Shown: one piece after another, positions 35,379 to 48,500 of the stretch
Layout: each line of letters starts with the position of its first letter
How positions within the stretch are numbered: the stretch's first letter is position 1
From: Mugil cephalus
Lineage: Eukaryota; Chordata; Actinopteri; Mugiliformes; Mugilidae
Length of the DNA: 64,000 nt
Direction: 5' to 3'
Assembly: GCF_022458985.1 (NCBI RefSeq)
Contig: NC_061773.1
Location: 23,656,001 to 23,720,000, forward strand
Translations under genes and position numbers: made by a program
The notes under the pieces: generated by a model
What the model was told of the DNA's origin: nothing
What the model saw: the letters and a program-made list of their open reading frames with translations, nothing else
Databases searched by the model: none

Positions 35379-35551
35379 GGTTTCTCTCTCTGGCCAATGG
35401 GACGGCAGGAAAGCGAGCTCTCTCCTCGACATGGAGCCGCGTTTCCCCGCCCAGGTTTTAAAAGCGCCTGGTTGTCAGTGACAGCTCAGATAATATGCCT
35501 GTGAGACACCAAGTAGGAGTGAACCCCAAAAATTTTTTTTTTTTTTTAACC

Positions 35552-35552
<1 letters not shown>

Positions 35553-35584
<32 letters not shown>
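35553..35584. repeat. (AC)n microsatellite
   Basis: An uninterrupted AC run about 80 bases upstream of the cass4 ATG, so probably in its 5' untranslated region. Confidence 0.9.
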
Positions 35585-35587
<3 letters not shown>

Positions 35588-35665
35588 CCTGAGACCCTGA
35601 GATGTTTTTTCCCTGAGCGGTGACCCTGCATCGGACCTCTACTCATTATCTCTTGTGTGGACTAC

Positions 35666-35680
35666 ATGCAAACAATCATG
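35666..35680 (+). CDS. cass4: cass4 coding exon 1 (MQTIM)
   Basis: Five codons, ATG CAA ACA ATC ATG, followed directly by GTGAGT. Cas-family genes begin with a tiny coding exon followed by the SH3 exon, so this fits. Either ATG could start translation; the first is chosen. It is the best candidate upstream, but 9.6 kb separates it from exon 2, so alternative first exons remain possible. Confidence 0.65.
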
Positions 35681-38600
35681 GTGAGTGTTTCAACTTTTCT
35701 AAGTAATTGAAAGTGCAGTCTTGTGTTTGCTGCATCCAGAGGAATTTCCCCCCGTAGACCACCTGCTTGGATCTGGCTGCGGTGTCGGCTGCCACCTATT
35801 TCTTACCCCGGCTCCCACGTTTGACCTGCTCCAACTCTGTGAGCTGTAACCTGAGTGGGCTCAATCCTGACCCGGAGCTGCTGAGAGTGAAACTTTACAA
35901 GGCTCATTAAAAAAAAAAAAAAAGCTTTGATGGGGGAGATTGTCAACTTACAGCTCAGGAACTGATAACTGCTTGTGTCTGGGGGCCGGTTTAACTTCCT
36001 CCTCTTGGGAAACCTTATTATGTTTTGTGCTGATTTTAAAAAAGGTTGAAACCAAGAAACACGCTATCACCGTGACAACTGCTTTTCTCTGATCCTCAAA
36101 ACCATTTTTGCACGTTTGGTTCTTGTTGCTCTTCAACCGTAGCTCCCTGGATGTTGCATTAAAAATTAAATAAAAATTAGTATTAACGACGCTGGTGCAC
36201 TGGTTTCTCAATCAAACTGAACGGTCCTGAATTGTCATAACGCTGGGACATTGTTTCTACAGATCAGTATATGTTAAAAAAAAGTGGGGCAGCAAAGTAG
36301 ACAACAGCACATGGGGAAAGCATTAAAGTCCGTACAACTGGAGAATTCCTGTGTTAAGTCTATTAGACGGGGAGGGTGGGTGGGGGGTCACTGTTTGGTT
36401 TTTGGGGGTAGAAAATGTTTAAAAAGCCCCCGACGTGATTGATTTAATGGACAAACGGCCCAAATCTTCCCAGGTCCCGTCTCCTTCGCTCGCAGCGGTG
36501 GGAAAGGATATGCATCATTCTGACAATTCCCCAATGCGAAGCATCATCCCATTCATTCCCGTCTTTAAAAATACTCACTGATGGCTGATGACTAACTGGG
36601 TTTTAAGCAATCTTACTTCCTGTCCTCGCACTTATTTTGTATTTGGGGGGGGTAGAAGGCGTTCGCTCAGACAGAAGGCTGCTATTTTTGGGATATCGCG
36701 TGCGCTCCTGTTGTTTCTACATTCATCAGCTGAGAGCAGGAGTTTGGTGGATTGTCATGAGGGCTCACGCCGCGGGAGGCTGGTTGTGAATAAGTGGGCA
36801 CCGACCGGTCGGCTTCACGAAGGAGCTCGAAACGAGTTTTGCTTTTTGCAGTTTTTCTTCCCTTTTTTCGAACTTGCCTCCTCTCCCCCCGCTTGTCGCG
36901 CAGTCGACAGGGGTTAGGTTCAGGTCAACCCCAAACCCTAACTCCAACCCATTCACGTATTTTAGGCCAACTTGTTAACTTAAATCTTATAAATGGTTAG
37001 TCTAAAAAGAGCCGACGTGTCAGACTCATTTTAGTTCACATGCACGTACCTATAAATAGCAAAAGATATTTCCCTTTATGTTTAAAAATAAACAACCTGA
37101 AGCTTCTTTAGAAAAAATAAGTGTAGTTTCAGCACATTGCTGGTACAAAATTTTCAAAAAGGTGCCAATTTTGTTGAAAAATTTTCTCACTTTCTCACAA
37201 AATCATCCCACGGGCTGGATCGGACCCTCTGGAAGGCCCGTTTTTTGGCCCTTGCGCCGTATGTTTGACACCCCTCAAATAGAGTATGATAACGAGCTGA
37301 GTAAAGAAAAAAGATAAATATGTCTAAACGGGAAAATCTCACTTTGAATTATCACTTAAGTTAATAGTTTAGGATGTTTAGTGTCTTTAGTTTTGATATT
37401 TTGGTTGAACCTCACCGCTCCCATCGGTGTTTCTGGAGAATAGCTTCACCCAGACAATGCGACCAACTGTACCAATGAGCATAAACAAACACTCAGCGGC
37501 TAAAGAGCCAGGAACAAGGAGTTGGCTGTGGTCGGTGGTTTAGCTGCTCACATGTTGCATTAGTGTTGTGCACCGCAACGGCCAGGGCACAAACATGTGA
37601 AGTAAAAATCACCCTCGGTTTCAGACGTCATCTTCCATGTGAACCATTTGCACCGCGTAAGCAGAAACCACGCACGACACTGCAGGATGTTACGCTGCTG
37701 CAGGTGCGGAGATCTTGGTTCACAGCGAGCGGCTTCTCGGTCAAACAAGTTCCACATTTTTCGAAAAACTGTGAAATCCACTTTGCGTCTCCAGCAGCGT
37801 CTCAGGGGGGTGGATAGCATAAGGTTTTAGGGGGATTTTCAGAACTGATGTTCTGCAGGAACATAGGACGCACAAGGTAGCAGTGATGTGCACGGTGGTT
37901 CTCCAGCAGGTTTTCTGAAGTTGGTAAATGATCTGAGTAAGAGGAGGAATGTTGCACTTTTGTGCCTGCAAGCGATCGAACAGTTTCAAGGAGCATTGTA
38001 GAGATTTTTTGTACATGAAGTAACGCTACCTTTCGGTAGTTTTTATGTCGTAATTCCAGGAAACGGGTATGTACTAGCTTTGGCCTGGATCTTTGAACTT
38101 TATCTTACGATCTTTATTTCATGCGCGCTTGTCACCTCGTGACTTTTCTTTGCTGTGAGTTACGTTCTTTAAACGTCACCTCCACTCACACCCTCTCACC
38201 TCGAAACATTGCTCGTAGCACAAGTAGAGACAGTTCATAAGACGATGTCTCAAAAGGACAATCTTCATACGTTTCACGTTGCATCAGTGAATCGGTGTAT
38301 TCTTATTCTTGGGCAAGTTTAAAAACTTGTAGATGTCCGTTCTCCACCTCGGAACGTGGTCGGCATAGCCAGACGTATGATAATTATTGCATTTTTAAGA
38401 TAATATCGATCAGTAATTCCAAAAAAAAAAACATAATGCACGATAATTTGACCCCTTCATGCAAACACAAACAGCTGCTGCTAGTTTCTTTAAAGGTAAA
38501 GCTGCATTACAAGCGTGGTGATGTTTTGCTGTAGGAGGTCAAATCAGGTATGTGCGATAATTCTAAGCTTCTGGTTCAGTAATTTGTCGTGTCCCATCTG

Positions 38601-41600
38601 GCGAAACTGTCTGACCGTACCAGTTCCGAGGAAAGCACCGCACCGACTAAAAATGTTCGCGACGGCAAAAGGCAGCAGACGAACGTAAGGAAGTGCGTGT
38701 ATAAATAAAACTTAAGTGCAAGCAGTGAGATAAGTTCCTGTCAGGGAGCTGCGTGCCTGTTTATCTACAGATACTCTTCACATGTCTGGCTAATTGGAAA
38801 GCGTCATGCGGATGATTGATGTTTTGTTTTTGTTATTTTCGTGGTGGATTTTACGCTGTTCTTTTTCAGCCTTAGTTTAGCTAAAAAGTCATACATCAGC
38901 TCCTATTTGTTTATAACAGATCCATGTATGTATATATATATATTTCTGTTCTGGGCTTTAGTGTAATTACAGCTCAAAACGTTCCTTTTTTTTTGATATT
39001 GAGGCCTCTTCCCGACGAGCTCTGGTCTATTTGGTCCAGCTTGAATCCGGAGGCTACAAACAATAGCACGCACAACTTTTAGATACCTCTCAAATAGGAT
39101 ATAACGCGCACAAACCCAAGCAGCCACGGAGGCACACTGCTGCTTATTGACATGTGCGAACCATCTAACTGCAGTTGGAGCAGGCCAGGTTATTCAGATA
39201 AAACCACGTGGAATAAAGACTTATGACACTGCAACAGACCCAGCGCAGGGAAACAAATGGAAATGAAAACCCCCGGGAGCATCACAGAACTCCTGAAATT
39301 CTTAATATGATTTAAATGACGTTATTTCAGGGAACTATAGCCCCCGAAATCGCTCCACGTTCCTGCAAGAGCAAATGATGTTGCAGTGGAAAAACGTCAC
39401 CGTGGATAGAATTGACTAATGGTAAAGGTTATGTCCCACTCTTAAAGATCACTTCTTTCAGAAAATAGTGAACTGATTTAAAAGGAGAATTCTCACACTC
39501 ATATGCCAGTTTCCCTTTACACATCACCCTGTAGTCACTCAGTCCTCTGCTTCACCTCTTTCACACACATCTAACTCAGATTCAACATAAAGGCTGTATA
39601 AGGTCAGATAAAAAAAGACAGTTCTTTATTTATCCCACTGTGGGGGACTGATTTGTGACGATGAGCATCTTTAACAGGTTTTAATTTGAGGAACTTCCAG
39701 TCTCATCTCTGCAAATGCTTCTTATTTTGCTGCAGGCAGGGTTCGATCGTCTACTCTGAGCTCCCAATAAGTTTTCATTTGTTGCGTTTGTGTATGAGAT
39801 TTTGACATAGTTCTCACCAGTTCCCATACAGGAAATACCAGGGCAGCAGCAGTGAGTCAGTGTCACTGCCACGAAGCCTGAATTAGTCTCCACAGCCTCC
39901 TCTTGGATTTGTTTGGGTTGGATGGAAGGTTGACAAAGGTGATTTTCCACGATGCACATCTGAAAATCATTTGAGATACAGAAGGAGAAAAAAACAAAAA
40001 CATCAGGATCAGGAACAAATTCTCAACTTGTGAAAAGACAGTTCACCACGATACCAAATTTTTTGTTTTCTCCCGGTCTGTTTGTCCGTCCGTCTTCCAC
40101 CCTCGTCCCCCCAGTAGGTCTATGATTCTGTGGGAAAGTCTAATATGTCATATTTACAGGATGACTTCCTCTCCAGATTTAAGAGAGGAGTTGATCTCAG
40201 CTATGTGCTTGGTCTCATCTTGAACCCTGATCTCGACGCTCCGTCTGGGAAAAATAGGGACTTCTTTTTTTTTTTTTTTTTTTTTTTTGGTCAACTTCTG
40301 GTGGTGTGTGACAGATTTGTTCATTAACACCGCGGGTGTTGAGGAGTCCCTGGCATGTGTCTGAAGGTATAATGGATGAGGCGTTGACCTGACCCGGGGG
40401 TCGTGCCCTGGCTGTCAAGGGGCAGGAGGTCGGAGTGAACTAAGAATGCGTCGTTCCCACACTGGGAACTGCATCCAGGACTGGTTCTTGTGCCAGTGGA
40501 GCTCATTGCACTCGTCTAACCCTCTAGTCTCATCCTTTACAAACCTAACGTTAAATTCAGAAGCAACGACAAGTCTCTTCCACCTGCACTTGGTCTGGTG
40601 CAGTCTGTAACTGTTAACTGATGTTGATGATGTGGCACATCTGACTTTATTATTATCATTATTATTACTAGTAGTAGTAGCATTCATTATTATCCAGGAT
40701 GAGATGTTACAATCCCTTTTGCCAAGATCCGAGGCAAAACACATTTAGAAGCCCAGTCCGCCTGAAAAACCGACCAGCAGGTTAGCAGCCATCAGCTACG
40801 AGAAGACACCAGCTAACTAGCCTAGCCAACAGCAGCAGGTGAGAAGTGGAAATGGGATATGTGACTACATGCCACTTCTTCCCTCTGCAAAACATGAGGC
40901 AAAACACATTTAGAAACCCAGTCCAAAAAAAATGACCAGCAGGCAAACAGTCAGCTACCAGCTAGTAACCGACAAGAAGACACCAGCTAACTAGCCTAGC
41001 TAAAAACGAGTGGGTAGGTAAGTAGTAGTAGCAGTAGTTTACTGAATTGGGACAATGCACATCCTGAGACCCTGCGTCCTCATATGGGGATGTTCAGTTT
41101 TAAGTTTTATTGCAGTTTATTCTGCTTCATTTAAACCCATTGTCCTCGTTTGTGGACACTGTAGTCGGCCATCTAGTTGTAGCAAAGGGTCAATACAGTA
41201 GTCAGTAAACACATGATAGTGGGCATTTCATCAAATTCATTCTACAGACGATCACAGGACAAAAGTGGACGAGGAACAAAACCCCATCAAATTTTACAGT
41301 TAAAACTTATTTATTTATTCTTATTAACGTTCTAGTTCGATATGACCAAATTTTGTCAATAGCAATGAGCTACAGCCTCGCTAATTAGCAAGAACTCATC
41401 TGAGGATGTTGGGACTTCACTGTTTGCAGTTGTGGTTTTGCTCAACCATGTTCAGGGATTGAAATAAACAGTTTTTATATTTTGTCACACATTGGGTTTG
41501 GTGCAAGAATTGGGTGTTATCCTTTGCCTTCCTCTTGAAAATTTTGTATCTATTAATAAAATGTCACCTTTAAAGAAAAAAAAAATGTTGCAGGACGGTA

Positions 41601-42494
41601 CATATTTAATGGATTGTCTGCTATTAATAAAATAAGACACAGATAAGATTTAAAGGAAATATTCTCCGTGCATTGTGTATCATTTTATAGCACATGTTGG
41701 ATAAAAATATTTTAGAAGCTCTCGTTGCATTGCATCCAGCGGGCTGGTGTTAATTCGTGCACGGGGCCGAGTGCAGAGTGATGGGAGTTGATGAGAGAGA
41801 GGCAGAGGCAGCTGTGCCACCGAAGCGCTGTGAAGGCCAGCTGTCCGAGGGCCTGATCTGCACAAGCAGCCGTGTGCAGGAATCCAGAAGAGTCACAGCT
41901 GAATGAGACTTTATTACTGTGCTCAGCCGTGATCAACGCAGACAAAGGATCAGGGCCACGGTGAAACGCAGCGAGAGGTGAGGCGAGGGCCCCGTGTGTA
42001 GGACGAAAGACCTGAATTCTTCTCTGCGTCACCTGACATTTAAACCACCGGCAATTAGTTCAGACAATAGGTCGTGGTTTAGATGTAATTTGTGAAGGTC
42101 GACTGGCACGCATAGGTTTCTTCCTGTCAAAAGGGAGTTTTTCTTTGCTACTGTCGCCTTAGTGCTTGCTCTGGGGGGGTTTCAGGCTCCAGCCTCTGCA
42201 AAAAGACAGTTTGAATTGTAATTGTATAAATAATAATTATCTGAACTGAATTTCCTAATGACCAAATGAACTGAAAACATGTGTGTGCACGATGCACAGT
42301 AGTGATATTAGTGATGATCATATCATATAAACCATCAGTTGCCACCTTAGGATAAAGTACATATGTGGCTCTAAAGAGAAAGTACAAAGGAAATCTCTGT
42401 GGCACGGTGGCTGCCTGTCATCTGACCCAACGTATTTCACTTGCATGTCTGCAGCATGACCCAGAGGATTAGGCCGGGAGTTTGCTGAGGCTTG

Positions 42495-42547
<53 letters not shown>

Positions 42548-45500
42548 GGGACGGGTGTCTGCTGTGGTCAGACCACTCCACAGGCCTGCATCCCAACAGG
42601 TGCTAAGCGTGTTGGTCTCTGATGGTGAATGGGCTTCTTTGTTGCGGAGGGCTCACCCTGAAAGAGGGCAGATCCCACAACACACACCTATCAGCTGAGG
42701 GTGGCGTGGGTATGTGTGGGTGTGTGAGGGGGTGTGTTTGTTTATTCCTATGACTGTGTGCGCGCTGGCATTGCGATAGTTTTTCGTGTGGGAATATGTG
42801 TTTGCACAAATGTTTTATGGGAAGCTTTGGCCAAACGTTCCAGCCATGTTCCACGTTTTGTTCTCCAGCCACTGTGGCTACTACTCGGCACTTTTACTAG
42901 TCACAATGTTGGGAAATTATAGTCCTCATTGCAGCGTGGGTTTGATTCCTGTCTTTCTTCAGCTGTCCCTATCTAAAAAATGTAAATGACCCTTATACAC
43001 ACATATCAAGAAATGTTTATCTTTACAGGTCAGGACCAAGTATTCAGCTTCGATAAGGTTCTGTGTAGGCCTCTTTTTATATGAAAATATGCAGTCTATA
43101 GTAATAAAAATGTGTGGTTTCTTATCACATATTAAAAGCCTGCTTAGAACACGGCTTACAATTAAATTAAAAATAAAGAATGTTATTTTCTCCTCTCTTA
43201 TCAGTTCTACGCTGTTTTCTTTTCTTTTCTTCTTCTTTAGGACGTGTTATTATTCAGTCATGTATCCACTGTTTTGTCCTCTTCAAATAAATTAAATGTT
43301 ATTTTCGGGAAAATACTCAATTTTCCTAGTTATTAAGTGAGTAAGCGTTGGGTGTAGGTTGCCAGGGGCAACGGTGTCTCTCTTGTTGCTAGGGGCAGCC
43401 CAGCGCTGCCGCCTGGGACCACGCCCCCCTGAGTGGCAAAAACACCGTGAAATCGTTGGGTGAAATGTATCAGTAAATACCGAAAGACCGGGAAAAATTA
43501 AGGACAAGTGGACTCGACAATGATCCATAGGAAGTAGCATGGATTTGGAAAAGTGGATTTGCCTCAGTTTGAGTAAGTTTAAGTTAGTTTTAGGTCATTT
43601 CAGTTATGCTAAACGTAACGCTACCCAAATAAAAGATGCTAACGCGAAGAGCTTTACTGAGAAGTAACGTTAGAAGTTGTTAGAAGTTATAATACTGTAG
43701 CGAGGAGTGATCGCAAATATTCAGTTTATTAATTTATTGTTATTTATTATTGGATCTGAAACTGTCGGTAAAACAACAGCATCGACAAACTTATCTGACA
43801 GCCCTCCAGAACGTAAATTAAGAAGTAACTTCCTCAAAAAAACACAAAAAGCAAAAATTAATATTACCTGACACTAAATGTGAACCACAACACCAGGTTT
43901 CTCTGCCTGGATTCCAGTTGTTTCTTAGTAATGCAGAGATTCATTTACTTCGGTGGTCAGAGAAATCTGTAAAAATATATCTCCAACTACTTTTCAAAAG
44001 TGTTGGTTCAGTCAATTGCACAACAGCTCTTCACCTTTTTTAAATTAGTTTGACAATTTAGACAGTATTAAAGTCTATGGTTCAAACTAATACAACTAAT
44101 CTTCAGCTGTCACTTTTTGTTTTTTATTTATTATTTCAGATGCTGTTTGAGAAAACTACAATTAAAAAAATGCATATAAAGTGCAGCCTTGCCAAAGTGG
44201 CTAGTGGGAGTGTCTGTGTTGCCCACCACTGCTGAAATTCACCGGTTTTTGGCGGGTTGGCCGGTACTAATGTCAAGCCCTGGTTCCAGCCATAGCCTAT
44301 GAGATTAACAATAGCATGGCCCGACACTGGTGAACAAGTTGATCTTCTTTATCCCAAATGTGTTAATGGGTTGGTGCTTGTGCCGTGTGCAGGCCCAATA
44401 AGACAATATCATACTGGAGCATGAAGAGCATTAAAAAAAAACAGACACAAAAATATGGGGCAGAAGCTTCTATAACACTGCCAGCTCATTCATGGTCCAC
44501 CAGCCTGTTTTATGGTCAAATTGTGCTGAACAAGAACAAGATTGTCACACAAACCGAAAAGATCAGCTCAGCGCATCTGACCTCAAGCTGCCAGCCAACT
44601 CACCCCGGTGGTTTTTGTTTTTAGGTGAACGCCATTCTTTCACGACCTTGTTCTCATAACCACGCTGTAGTGTGAAGCAGAAATACAAAAAAATTCTTAC
44701 ACATTTCACACGCTAGCACATTTAGATTTTTCTCATACAGAGCCGAGCAGAAGTGTTGATGCACGGCACATTTTGACCGGGTGTTCACTGGGGGTACGTG
44801 CATTAAAAAGCAGGAGGGCTGCGAACAAGTGGGATTTAAACGCGTTGAGGTTCCATTTGCACAATGTCATGTATTTTTGGAGTGATGAGATAGGACGCTT
44901 GCAAGCCCACAAGAGGAAGCTCTGAAGAAGCTTGTTTTCCATTTATCTCTTAGTAGGAAGCACGAACAGGAAGTGAAAACACAGACCAGAGAAATATGTC
45001 ATTCACAACAAAAATAGAGCTACTTTAAGTTTTCGAGCGCACTTTAACAATTGTTGATCTTTGTGAGTTGTTGCACGCAGTTTGAGTTCTCTTTGTGAAC
45101 CTCTCAGCACATATGCAACATGTGGCTGCATGTTGCAAGAGGAAATGTCATTAGGTATTATTAGGTATTGTATGTGACCATAGGATGTTCGTGTTTGTCA
45201 TGCAGTAGCAGCACACACTGCCTATGTTTCCACTCTTAATTCGATTTTCCCTGTTTTCGATTTTAGAACAAACTAGCGAAAGCCCTGTACGACAACACAG
45301 CGGAGTCTGCGGATGAGCTCGCCTTCAGAAAAGGGGACATTGTCACGGTGATGAATCAAAATGTGGCCGGCACCAGCGGGTGGTGGATGTGCTCTCTGTA
45401 CGGACGCCAAGGCCTGGCCCCCGCGAATAGACTGAAGCTCTTAACGCACACCGGAAGCGCTGAGGAGCACTCGAGTGTGAACGTGGTGGAAAAACGGATA

Positions 45501-48500
45501 TCGGGCCATGCTCAAACAGACGACTGTGTGCAAAATATCTACCAGATCCCGAGTGTACCGCGGCCGACCACCACCCCCACCAGCAGCCCTGCGTACGAAC
45601 GCATGGACATCATCTACAAGGTCCCGTCAATTCCTTTAACGGCCTCGAGTTACCCTATCCCATCGGCGTATATGCACAGCACAGAAGGTTCTGAGGGACA
45701 AAAGGTACGGTTCTTTCCCTACAAGCACAATTTCGTGTTTAGAAAGTTGCTCAGAGCTCAGGGATGATCCGCCTTCTTGGGAAGTGTTAACTCTCATGAT
45801 TAGAGAGGTAGACCACTGCAGAAATGCAGCGCTGTGAAACTCCTGCTGGCAAAAGAGTTTACAGATGGGGACCAGGGGCCTCTCCATGGGGACAGGCATG
45901 CAGCATTGGGGTCTTTATGGGCCTGTAAAAGACAAACAGACACAGACTTCAGACACGTTTAACTGCAAACAGCAGCCCATGCTGACAGGGACCCCAGAAA
46001 GACAGAAGTGTCTGTACAGGGAGCCTGTGCAGCAGAAGGCGGTGAGAAATATACCCACATGTTCACCATTTCCTCTCCCGCTCTAGGGGAGTCCGGCCGG
46101 TTTCTTCAGTAGCCGCCTAATGTTCACCGAGCAGCATGGTTTCTATTATAAAAGCCGGGGTAATTGGCAAAGCATTATGCAAAATAGCTTTCACCGGCAA
46201 TCGCAACAGGCTTCAGAGCAAACACTGTCCTCATAAATACGTTGGTGTGGAGGTCAATGAGTTAGATGCTGCTTTGATCAAAGCTTTGCAATCACTGCCA
46301 GTCAACCCCAATATTAAAGTGCGTCTGTCATGTCTGCAGCTTCCAAACATGGCGTCCAGTCCAAAGAGGGAGGTTTATGACGTCCCGGGCCAAGCAAGAC
46401 GAGTTTCTCTTGTAAGGACACACAATGCATGAAAGGAGTATACATACTACATATATATATATATATATTTATATATATACACATATTGATCTGACTGTTT
46501 TTTGTTGTTCTGCTTGCAGGAATCCACCGCTCCCAGACAAATGCCACGAAAATACTCGATGTTTTCAGCCTCACAGCTGGAGAAGAAATTTGACTCTGCG
46601 GAGAATTTGAGGTGTAGCAGTCCAGGAGACTCTTATGTAAGTTTCAGATGCTGCGAGTGATTAATGACGCAAGGAATCTATGATGCACTTACTTTGAAAT
46701 TCAGTGTTGCGTTCTCTGTTTTTCAACTTCTGTTTAGGGTTCAGCTTGCTTAAACGGAACTGCTTCGCGCAGCGTGAAGTCAGATTATTTAATGGGAGAA
46801 CTGTTTACACCTGTCTCAAACTGACACGCTCGCCAGTTGGGATGAAAAGCCTTTTTGACTGCATCACAATTCCTACCTGATCCCTCTCCAAGAACTTGTT
46901 CTCTCTGTGCTATAAATCACACAAATGGGGAAAATTATGCAAACTTTTGGGCCGTCTCTTCTCGAAGCATTCCTGGTGCTGCGCTGAGATGAATGGAACG
47001 CGCAGTATTCGCCCTTTTATTGCTTTTGTAAATCGAATGATCGTCAACATAATTTGGCATTTTTGACAAGAATCAACTAAACAGCGAATCTCAGATCTCT
47101 CCTCCACCAAACAAATGTGTGCATTTGCTCTTGTTCGCAGGTGTATGCGGTTCCACCACCTCTGCCTCTGGACCCAAACTATGACATCCCCGTTCCCTCC
47201 GCCACAGAATCCCAAAAGACAAACATCAGTGGATACTGCACCCTTCCCAACCCCAGCAGGACTCAGTGGATCTACGACGTGCCGACGAGTGCCGAGAAAC
47301 AAAGCTGCCCTCAAAGCCTCTACGACACCTTGCCCCCCAAAACCGACTCCAGCAGGCTCTATGACACTCTTCCAGTACACGCTCTGCCGATTAAGAAAGA
47401 CAGCCCAACTTCCTCACTTTACGATATTCCAAAACCCAATTGTCCCGATATCCCGACTCCACCTAAAGTGGTGCCAAGGGTCCCCCTTCGCAACAGCCCG
47501 CCATCTCATAGCCTTACAGAGGAGTCGGTATACGCTGTTCCGCCTCAGGAGGAACCCCTAACCCGCGTTGTCAGAGATTCTCCCGGTGATCCTAAACCCT
47601 TTGAATGCAGGGGGGACTCGAGAAACGTTTATGAACTCAAAAGGGTGCGCTTGCAGCGGATGAGGAACTTTCTCGCCTGCACGTCCTTCGCTGACCTCCC
47701 GATGAGCGGGGAGTCGCTGGTGCAGGAAGACCGAGGCCGAGCCCCGTGTCTCTCCGCAGCGGACAGTCAAAGGATCAGCACGGCGTCCAGCTCCTCCAGC
47801 AGCTCCTGTGACTCTCTGGGCATGAGCTCGTCTTCTCCCGAGCCCCTTCGAGAAGTGACTCTCAGTCAGGAAGAAGCCTGCCGTAGACTCCTGGAGCTGA
47901 AGGAGTGCGTTTGCAAGGCCGTGCCCCGACTCATGGACTTCGTCAGCAGCCACTGGAGGTGCAAGCAACACCTCGAGAAGCACCTCCCCGAGATCAAGGA
48001 AGCAGCCGAGGGGATTGCGTGTTCCGTGACGAGCTTCCTGAACTTCGCCCTGGACGTTAAGGGCAACGCCAGCCGTTTGACCGACTCCAACCTGCAGGCC
48101 AGACTCTGCAAACAGCTTTCCATCGTAGAGGACTCTGGTGTGATCCTGCAACAAACAGTGAGCGCTCTGAACTTGGCCGGCTGGCCCCTCAACAGTCTCT
48201 GTCAGGAGCCGGGCCAGAGCTTGACGCCCGACCAGCTGGAGCGCTTCGTTATGGTGGCACGCACTATTCCAGAGGACGTCAAGCGCCTCGTGTCCATCGT
48301 CAACGCCAACGGGAAGCTTCTGTTCAGGGCTCCTCTGAAAGATCCAGACTCCGTTAACACCACAGGACCCTCAGAGACAAAGAAAAGTCCTGATGGAAGT
48401 GAACACGGACACGAATTAGTGGAGGACGACAATGACTATGTAGAGTTGCAGGTAAAAAAAAACAAAAAAAACAAAACCTAGAGTTAGTGAATGCTGAAAT

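Larger units (their letters stand above)
34794..35650. other. cstf1-cass4 boundary, dense in simple repeats
   Basis: Less than 0.9 kb separates the cstf1 polyadenylation signal from the cass4 first exon. The stretch holds (CTCCAC)n at 34965-35000, an A-run at 35291-35310, (TG)n at 35346-35378 and (AC)n at 35553-35584. The cass4 promoter must lie here. GTTTTAAAAG near 35456 is a weak TATA-like word. Confidence 0.5.
35681..45266 (+). other. cass4 intron 1
   Basis: A 9.6 kb intron with donor GTGAGT and acceptor TTTCGATTTTAG. It holds a hAT-like remnant (37012-37276), LINE tails (39598-39665, 42105-42255), a poly(T) run, a direct duplication (40731-41002), a (TG)n tract and the second THAP element (43425-44130). 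No other exon was recognised. Confidence 0.75.

Noticed and set aside
35217-35432. Frames translating TG, AC and A-run repeats upstream of cass4
   Set aside because: Translations such as KKKK, CVCVCV and THTHTH are products of simple repeats, not proteins.
40731-41002. CRISPR-like direct repeats
   Set aside because: There are only two long units, in a eukaryotic intron, with no regular short repeat-spacer pattern. No CRISPR array exists in the window.
45860-46090. Possible extra cass4 exon between exons 2 and 3
   Set aside because: The frame is open for a while and has YxEP-like words, but no acceptor/donor pair in phase 0 encloses it. Exons 2 and 3 already join in frame.
47558-48154. A 198-codon minus-strand frame within cass4 exon 5
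   Set aside because: It is the mirror of a long real coding exon. Its low-complexity Ala/Gly/Val-rich translation and lack of motifs mark it as a shadow.
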